Positions 1 to 9,200 of a stretch of DNA of 64,000 nt are shown here, in pieces. Numbering within the stretch: the stretch's first letter is position 1; each line of letters opens with the position of its first letter. The notes below the pieces were generated by a model that was given only the letters and a program-made list of their open reading frames with translations, made no database searches and was not told where the DNA came from. The position numbers were made by a program, and so were the translations under genes. The DNA comes from Hyalella azteca (taxonomy: Eukaryota > Arthropoda > Malacostraca > Amphipoda > Hyalellidae), in contig NW_025943941.1 in assembly GCF_000764305.2 (NCBI RefSeq), forward strand, positions 248,001 through 312,000. Reading direction: 5' to 3'.

Positions 1-131
1 TTCTTACCAGAAATTAATAAGAGAAGTATGTTTCTTTGTACTCTGACATTTTGACAGGTATTCTGAGACCCATTTGAAAGCAAACATAATTTTAATTAAG
101 CCGTTGATTAATCATCCATCGTTATTCGTAC

Positions 132-259
132 CTTGCACACGACGACGATGACAGTGAGTACTATGACAGACACCCCAGCTGACATGATGAAGGTGAATGT
201 CAATTTCGTGGGCTGGGATTCTGTGACGAGTTCTTCGTCCCATACGGGCGGTGGGCGCT
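132..259 (-). CDS. FGFRL1: FGFRL1 exon: juxtamembrane stalk and transmembrane helix
   Basis: The acceptor TGTTTAG (266-260) restores a Glu codon (G+AG). The exon encodes 42 residues: a stalk RPPPVWDEELVTESQPTK, then a helix rich in V, I, L and T (LTFTFIMSAGVSVIVLTVIV) ending VVCK. The donor GTACGA (131-126) is phase 0, so the cytoplasmic tail continues beyond the window's left edge. Open frames on the other strand here are shadows. The helix directly after the third Ig domain fits the FGFRL1 layout. Confidence 0.82.
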
Positions 260-3200
260 CTAAACACAAGAACATTCAAGTCGTAACGTTATGTTGTCCT
301 TCCAGAAATGAGTTCAATGAGACATTTATGAATTTAATATGAGTTAAGTAATTTTTAATATCAGCATTGCTTGCTAGCGAAGATAGAAAGAATATGATAA
401 AAATAGGCTGATCTGTTGTAATATATCTATTCTTTTGACGAGTCAATCTATTCGAAGAATCTCCAGAAATGCCTTAAGAAATGAGACTTTAATTTCCGGC
501 CTACAGCTCCTACTGATAAGCCGAACTGCTGCACATTTTACTTCAGTGAGCTAATTAACACTCTAGTACTGAGTGGTCAGAAATGAGGGTACTACTACGA
601 TTGAAGATCACGACTCATTTTTGCATTAAATATTCACAACAATATAACGCTTTCCAATGTTGCCAGTGTAGTCGAAACTCCAATACTTAAGACTCGAAAA
701 CTAAACAAACTTATGTCTCGAAAACGGAAAAATCGCCACCTATGACTCGAAAACGAAAAAAAATTATGTCATGGAAACAGAAAACTCACCATTTATGATT
801 CGAAAACGAAAAAAAATTATGTCTTGGAAACAGAAAACCCACCACTTTTGACTCGAAAACGAAAATAAACGTTTGTCTCGACAACCGAAAACTCACCACT
901 TATGAGTCTTGGAAACAGAAAACTCACCATTTATGATTCGAAAACGAAAAAAATTTCGTCTTGAAAACGGAAAACCCACCACTTTTGACTCGAAAACGAA
1001 AATAAACGTTTGTCTCGACAACCGAAAACTCACCACTTATGGCTCGAAAACGGAAAACACCATTTATATATTGAAAAATTGAAACACCATTTATGTCTCG
1101 AAAATGGAAAACCCACCATTTATGTCTTGAAAACGGAATACACTAGTTATGGTTCGAAAACGGAAAACACCATTTATGTCTTGAAAACTTGAAACACCAT
1201 TTATGTCTCGAAAATGGAAAACTCACCACTTATTACTCGGAGATACGCTTCTCTGTATGAGTAGCCCAGAGCGTTTGCACCAAGGCACCCATAGAGGCCT
1301 TGATCTTCCAACTGTGCGTTCTCGATTTCTAAATTGAACAAATAGGTTTTCGTGGCGTCCGATGAGGGCTGTATCGCAGGTGACACCGTTGACTTGATGA
1401 TCAAGAAGAGCCTGTTTTCCAGGTTCATGGTTCTGTTGTTCTTATGTGATGGGGAAGGTGGGATTTCTTTCAACCACTGCAACAAATAAAATGTATTTTA
1501 TTAAAAAACGTATTTAAAATTAATTTTATTAAAACGATGATTTTTATTTTGTATTATTTTATTGATTCGCTATGATATTATTTTGACGTCTTAATTTGAA
1601 TCATGGACAATGAGAATTATAAGTCGTTTTTTTTATTAAAATTTTGCCATATTAAAATTTGAAGAATATAAAATTTGGAGCACTTGGTCATCACTTCAAG
1701 ATTTCAGAATGCAAGTATATATATTACTACTAAATTTACTAAGTAGATATAAAAACTTAATTATATTTTTAGAAGGCAATGAAACAGAAAATCTATTTAT
1801 TAACAATTTTTAGTGGAAAAATAAATTTAGAGCTCAAAACTCTGAATCCGAAAGCATTGACGTTTGAGACCAGAACTTTCAAAGTAATTTGATCACACAC
1901 AGACTTTGCACTCGATATATCTTCTTCACAACTATGTAAAGCTGAATGCTCTAGAAGGTTTAAATATGATAACCTGTGCACCATATGCTCTGTCAATATG
2001 ATTTATAGGTCGTGTGACATGCTGATGTACAGTGATGTATTTATCACTGTATTTATAAACTATAGCGGATCGCTCGCATTTTGATTCTTAAAACATCCCA
2101 ATTTTTGGATCCATTCAAAAAAGTCTGCGAAACTCGTTTTATCATCATTCCTTTTCCGTTTTCCTATTGCCCTCTCTCCAAGAACATTATCAATTTCTAC
2201 CCTATCCATGAGTCTTCCCCTCTGTTTCACCTCCGGCAAGGCATGCTATCCCATTTAGGTCACCTCCTTCTCCCCTCTTGCATGTCAGGAAAAATTCTCT
2301 CCCACCCTTCCTAGAGTCAAGTCTTTCCACACTCACCCTCCCAGAGAGTCAGTCTTTCCTCTCCTACCCTCCATGGAATCAATCATTCCCTGCCACCCTC
2401 CTAGAGTCAATATTTTTCCACTCCCACCCTCCTTAGGTTCAGTCTTTCCACTCCCATCCTCCCTAGAATCAGTCATCCCCCTCCCACCCTCCCTAGTCAG
2501 TCTTTCTCCTCTTACCCTCACTACAGAATCAGTCATCCTCCTCCACCCTCCCTAGAATCAGTTTACCCCCTCCAATAAGGACACTTGCTTCTCCCCCTCT
2601 AAGGCTCTGACAATCTGCAGGGGTAAGCCTGCCGAAGGCAACTCTCAAGTTGAGCCAATAAGTTCGCAATAAGCGAGTCTGTCGAACTAATCCAAATGAT
2701 GAAAGTTACTGAGGTGTACTCAGGCAACGCGTGCTTATTTCCCTAACTTTTTTCCTCGGGTGGAATAAAGCAGAAAATTGGAGCTGCGTTATGAATGGGA
2801 GAAACTTTACGCATGTACGCGACAGTATCCGGTACCAGCGTATATATGAACCGCTATAGTGCGTATGTTGGTTCTATAGAATGATTTACTGTTCAATAGA
2901 AATGAAATTTATTAGTGTACTAATGAACTGCTTTAGTTTCTTTCATTTTTGTGGATGCCATTGATACCATAAAAAATGTGTGGTTTAGGAGCACGTTAAT
3001 GACCATAGAAATTAGCTTGTTAATTTATTAATCACCTTTGAAAATTGTAGGCTCGAAAATGCAAGCTTACATTTGTGTGATAATTTACCCTACCTTAAAA
3101 TATGCCAGTTTCTTAGAATCAATAAAAAAATATACACCGGATAATAAGGAATTGGACTAAGATTTAGTGATAATAAAACGCGGAAATCGTGGCGTAAATT

Positions 3201-6200
3201 GATGATACCCACAGCGATGAATACAATCACTTTCAATTGTAAATAATTATTGATTAATACTAAATTGCATTATACAATTATTGAACGATATAGGAGTTAA
3301 TACTTACCGATATTTTGGGTGTGAGGTCAGCGGTGACGGTACATTGCAGTGTCGTGTTGCCCCCGAGCTTGACTGTGGTGTTGAACGCACCGAGCACCAC
3401 CAGGTCCTCTGGTGGCTGTGGTGCACCGCGTGGTGGAGGTGGTGCGCCGCGTGGTGATAGTGGTGGTGGTGGTGAGGGTGGTGCATTGTGGGACTGAATT
3501 GGTTGAACGGCACCTGAGGGGAAAATGAAAAGACTGAAATGTGGAGTGCTTAGAAATGGACAATAGAATGAGAACTAATTTAATCGTCAAATATTAGCGA
3601 GAAACGAAGTTTGTCGTACAGGGATGAATTTGACTTGTAATGGAATATCTTTCTTTAGTAAAGTAAACAAAAAACGATACAAGATTATATTCAACAGATA
3701 AGTTGTGTATAAAATATGTATGAAAAATATGTCAGCGGATATTATATTAACTTCAACTAGATGTAAAGGCTGACAAATTACTTCTAATGGATCATCATGA
3801 CCTCTTTTTGCATGATTTAAGCAATAAAATAAACAAGTTTGATTAAAATGCGTTCATTAAACTACGTATCCTCTCGTGAATCATTTTTGAAATCATTGAA
3901 GAAATCAGCATTGCTATTTTAACGCTGCTTTAACAATTTTTCCCTCGACAACGACAATGAATGTAAATTATTTTTTTTTCGGCAGATTTCACTTTAAGCT
4001 TCCTTCAATGTTAACGACGAAGGTATATCACTATTTTGACGCTGCTTTGACCATAAGCTTCCTTCGACAACGACAATGAATGCAAATTATTTATTTTCAC
4101 TTAGATTTCACTGTAAGGTTCCTTCCATGTTAACGAAGAAGGTATAACAATATTTTCCATTAGTTATTTTCACCCTAACTTTGACCTCCTACTATTTTAA
4201 CGTTGCTTTAACCATAAGCTCCCCTCACCGACGACGATGAGGGTAAAGTTGGCCGTAGCGACACCCACGACGTTCTTAGCGGTGCAGGAGTAGTGCTCCG
4301 ACACACCTCTGCTGCTGCTCTGCACTGCCAGGCTGGTGCCGCGGTGCGCCAGGGAGATGCCTTCCTGCATCCAAAAAATACATTTGTTTTAAATTAATTC
4401 AAGAAAAATCTCGTTAAATTATATCTATACTTATTACTAATAAAAGTGAGCTATAGTAAACCCCATGTGGAAACAAAATAAAATGTACTTATAATTATGT
4501 TGATATAAGTCCACTAGATTTATTCTAGTCTATTAAGAGTGGATTGGAACAAAGCCCAGCTTGTAGACGGCTAATAAAGATGATAGAATGTAATTTTTAT
4601 TAAACGCTGAAAAGTGCTAGAGTTATATATGTTCATTTTTTAAATAAACATTTCTTATGATTAATCAACATTTGTGTCCGAGATTCCAGCATTTTCATGC
4701 ATTCGTCTTTATAGGAAGGACTTCATTCTAGCATGCAAATTTAGTAGTGTGCTTTCACCAGCAAGAAGTAATTAATTCTAGCCACTAGTCTGCGGGAAAG
4801 ATTTAATTCTACTAATACTTCGTTCACGCGAATGTCCTATATACTTCTTTCATTACTATGCATTTGCCTAAAGTAATAAAATATTCATACCATCAATTCT
4901 CTACACCATCGGGACCAAGAATATCATTCATGCATGTCTCCATATTTTTCAGCGTTACGTATCTCATCGTCAGCTTTACCTGCGTTCATTTTTATCAAGG
5001 AACTCGCAGTTCATTCTACCTCACAGCCTCAGAATTTTGGCGAAGCTCATGTTGGTGAAGTGAATTTGGCGTATCTGGTATACGCATTACAGCGTGCGGC
5101 GACAGCGTCCATTCCAACATGCGTTACGTCCTAAAATTCCGCGTAATTAACAGGATTAACGAGACTCGAACTGATGCTCCATGCCTAGCTGCAGCTTCTG
5201 TTTGCAGAGGCGGCTGGTACAGTTTACATACAGACTGCGCTTGCAGCCTCTGCTTCCGAAGACTGCTTGCTGAGTCTGTGTGCAGCCTGCGCTTACAGCC
5301 TGCGGCCACAGCCTGTGCTGGCTGAGTCTTCGTCTAGCCTACATGCAGCCTCTACATTGTGAATTCAGCTTACAGCCTTTGCTGGCTGACTTAGGTTGCA
5401 GCCTGCTCTTGCAGTTAATGCAGCCTCTAGCTGATTACAAGCTCATTTCACTGGCGTCAGTTCAGTCGAACATCTCTGGATAGAAATGAATTCGAGCACT
5501 AACGATGTTCATCATTATGAGATTGCGATCAGTTTCTAGTTTTTCAGTGTGACAAATATACTATATTTTATATGCAGGCTTGTTGCCTCTATTTTTAATT
5601 AAGCACTGAGACTCTAAATTTAGGACCGTAATCCAACCTCGCATAACAGTAGTTTGTGCTCTGTTTACGTACTTATGACGGTACTAAAGTTGATCCTAAA
5701 ATTAGGAATGACATTTGACAGCTGTGATGACGATGTGCTAGGCTGCAGCTGTGATGACGATGTGCTAGGCAGCAGCTGTGATGACGATGTGCTGCTATGC
5801 ATCGCAATGCTAGTAGCGTAACAAAGAGTGTATATGCACTCTGAGGTCAGAGAACCGCCCCCTGTTTAGATTACTCAGAGATAAGTGCCCTAAACTTTGT
5901 CTGCACTTAATGAATAACATACTTTATTAGTATTGAAACTTGTCATGTTAGGTTGCAATTTCAATAACCTGAAAATTTTTTTGTTTTACTCAATTTAAAT
6001 CATGAGCTGGTTGGATATTTTACAAGTTTCAAAATAAATAATTGCCGAAATTTTTTAATGGGATAGTTACTCAAGTTGTAGAAGTCAATCAAGACTTTAA
6101 CCTTACGAGTGTTCAGTGCGCAATAAATTTTACCTCATAGCATAGTAGAACTGATGGCACAAGTGCTTCTTGCTTTCTTGCCACATGAATCTATTCATGA

Positions 6201-9200
6201 GCTCGTTTTATTGCTTTTTGAAATAGGGACTCGGAACAGATTCTCTCTCGTATAGATGCGACGCTCTTGCAGGCTTCGATTCGATGCAATATTTCAAAAT
6301 TTGAATTTTAGAATTCGAGGCAAGCGAGACCGAGTGTCGCATTCTACGGTTATCGAAACCTTTTATCATGACTAGGTTGTAAAACTTGTGGATAATTCTT
6401 AAAAAAACAATGGCGGACGAGCAATCGCAGTTAAATAGCATACATAAAAAGACTATAATCAAGATATATGAGTCTTATCTCAGCTTCAGGCGGCCACGCA
6501 TACACCGGCTTGAAAAGACCTGGTTATAGTCTTCTATGGTCCTTACTTCTTCAAAGATTCTCGTCACAATTAAGATCATTAAAAGTTTTCCAGTCTTTTT
6601 CTGGGACAGACTTACAATGTTTCTTGGTCGGCCAAGTTTGGTAATCCATTAAGGGTTTGGTCTCGCGGGAAGAGCCAAGGGCCGTCGCCAAGTTAAGAGT
6701 CAGTCATACGAAGCGAAAAAACTTGTGCGAAAGTCTTGCGACTTGCTAGCTTCTGACAAAAGCTCGGCCGTACCCTGATTAACTTCTAATTACGGCCGCA
6801 GGCACGCTTCTGCAATCGCGAGCGTAAATCCACGATCCCTTCTTAATCCGCGTTATATGATTTTATCATGACTGTAAATTAGCAATGGAGGCAGAAAGAC
6901 GATTTTGTATTGTTTTGGTTTTGATCCCGAGGGATCTCCATAGTTACAACATTAACAGCTAATATGCCGTAATATCTAGATTAAAACTTGCATAATGCGA
7001 TCATAATTATTAGTATATTAACATTTACTGTCAGAATTTAACGTTCGGCCGTTGAGTCCTGTTGTTTGATATGTGACGTCAGCTAATATTAGTTCTCAGA
7101 TAATTTTTGATTAAGATATTTTTTGTGATTCGAAATTAAACTACGTAGCTAAAATCGTACATTACCCCACAAGTATTCGCGTAGCACAAGTGTACCGTAG
7201 TTTGCAAACCACTGCTGTATTTGCGGTCACAGTATCTATGAATGCACGTTTCGTAAGATGACTTACCTCGGTACAGTCTTTAATTGCAGGTCAAAGTATC
7301 GTTGATGGCAAGTATCTTTGATGGCAAGTATCTTTGGTGGCGAGTATCTTTGATGGCAAGTATCTTTGATGGCAAGTATCTTTGATGGCAAGTATCTTTG
7401 ATGGCAAGTATCTTTGATGCAAGTATCTTTGATGGCAAGTATCTTTGATGGCAAGTATCTTTGATGGTAAGTGTCTTTGGTGGCGAGTATCTTTGATGGC
7501 AAGTGTCTTTGATGGCAAGTGTCTTTGCGGGTCAAAGCATCTTTGATGGCAAGCATCTTGAAGTTGACTCACCTCGCTGCAGTGTATTTTCCGATCACAG
7601 TACAGCATCTTTAATTGCAAGTGTATCGGGATGACCCACCTTGATCCAGTGTATTTGTGGGTCAGGGTATCCCTGAGCGTAACACTTGAGGTTGACTTCC
7701 TCCCCAGGCTCAACCACGATGGGGCTCGATGGGGACACTTCGGTCAGGGTGGGAGGGACTAGCTGATGACCCGTGGGTAGGTCTTCTTCTGTTAAGTCAA
7801 GTCAAGTCAAGTTATTTTAATTAATATATCTATTGATAGATGACAACTTTGATTAGAAGATACGCTTTTTGTTTTTAAAGCGTCTGGGGAGTTTATCTTT
7901 GGTATATAGTAATTCCTGCAATAATAGTACTATTGAATACATTAAAGAAATTATTTAAATGCACGATGTTAACATTTATTTACTATAATATTCCCCACCT
8001 TTGACAATTAATTTAAAATGTGTTAGATTGTGGGTGATTACTTGCTGCACCAAAATTTTATAGTAAAGATTAGCAAATTCGTATTACATTTATAGTATTT
8101 AAAATATTGATAGAATCGTATATGTATGCGATTTCTGCGACAGTTCTAAGTTCATTAAATTTTTTAGCATCCAGATTTTGGAATTTTTTGTTCAGTAACA
8201 TTGCTTGTCTTAAAATTTTAATCGTAATGTAGAACCTCGCTAAAAAATTACAATACTGAATTCCTTGAAGCTTGATTGTCTAAAATACATGACTCTAAAA
8301 TTTGGAATAATTTCTTGAACTGTTTTAGGATGAAATGAGAATCGAAGTCTCATTTTTCTATTGCTTTTAAAATAAAATGGGAAATGAGGTCTCATTTCTC
8401 GTATTGTTTGGAATGAAATGGGAAACGAGGCTTCCTTTCTCGCATTGTTATAAGAATGAAATGCAAAATGAGGCTTCATTTCTCTTATTGTTTTAGAATG
8501 AAATGAGGAACGAGGTGTCATTTCTCGTATTGTTTTAGAATGAAATGGGAAATTAGGTCTCATTTCTCGCATTGTTTAAGAATGAAATGCAAAACGAGGC
8601 TTCATTTCTCGTATTATTTTAGAATAAAATATGAAAATGAGGTCTCATTCCATACATTATTTTAGAATGAAATGTGAAATGAGGTCTCATTTCTCGTATT
8701 ATTTTAGAATGATTTTAGTTTCATTCCTTGATTCCTTGACTTTAGAATGATTTAGTTCTCATTCATTATATTACTGCTCACCAACGACGATGACATGGAA
8801 GGTGAAGTTCTCCTGGCCGAAGCCGTTGACAGCCTTACAGGTGTACGTGCCCTCGTCCTGCAGGTCGACCTCCTTGAGCTTCAGGTGGTTGCCCCGGTCC
8901 ACGTACCGGTGCCAGTACGCGATGTCTTCTCCGTCCTGCACCCGGGACGTGTTCATCTATATTATATCTCTTTAATTTTGTTACTTTCTTTGCTACTCTG
9001 TTGATACGTTTTAATTTTGGTTTGCTAGAAAGTGATATGCGTCTTGCACCCGGGACGTGTTCATTGATATTATATCTCTTTAATTTTGTTACTTTCTTTA
9101 TGGTATACTCTTGTTTCGTTTCGTTACTTTCTTACTGCTACTCTCTTGACACGCTTTAATTTTGGTTTGCTAGAAAGTGCGATGCGTGTCTTGCAGCCCA

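Larger units (their letters stand above)
4365..7262. other. FGFRL1 intron inside Ig2 (largest in the window)
   Basis: Mostly unique AT-rich intron. It contains a degenerate TGCAGCCTCTGCT-type repeat (5180-5420), a short three-copy repeat (5713-5795) and a GC-richer non-repetitive stretch at about 6480-6840 that could be regulatory. No further exon is supported, and the flanking exons join perfectly without one. Confidence 0.55.

Noticed and set aside
133..342. Plus-strand open frame over the transmembrane exon
   Set aside because: The minus strand encodes a clear transmembrane exon with fitting splice sites and phase; the plus frame has no domain.
3304..3513. Histidine-rich reading of the linker exon in another frame (HHPHHHHHYHHAAHH)
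   Set aside because: It recalls the His-rich tail of vertebrate FGFRL1, but its phase does not fit either flanking exon, and the proline-rich frame carries the Ig3 signature. It is a shadow of the CCA repeat.
7263..7713. Long minus-strand frames with KDTCHQRYLPSKILA-like repeats
   Set aside because: Produced by the 16-bp array; the frame has no conserved domain and lies inside an intron.
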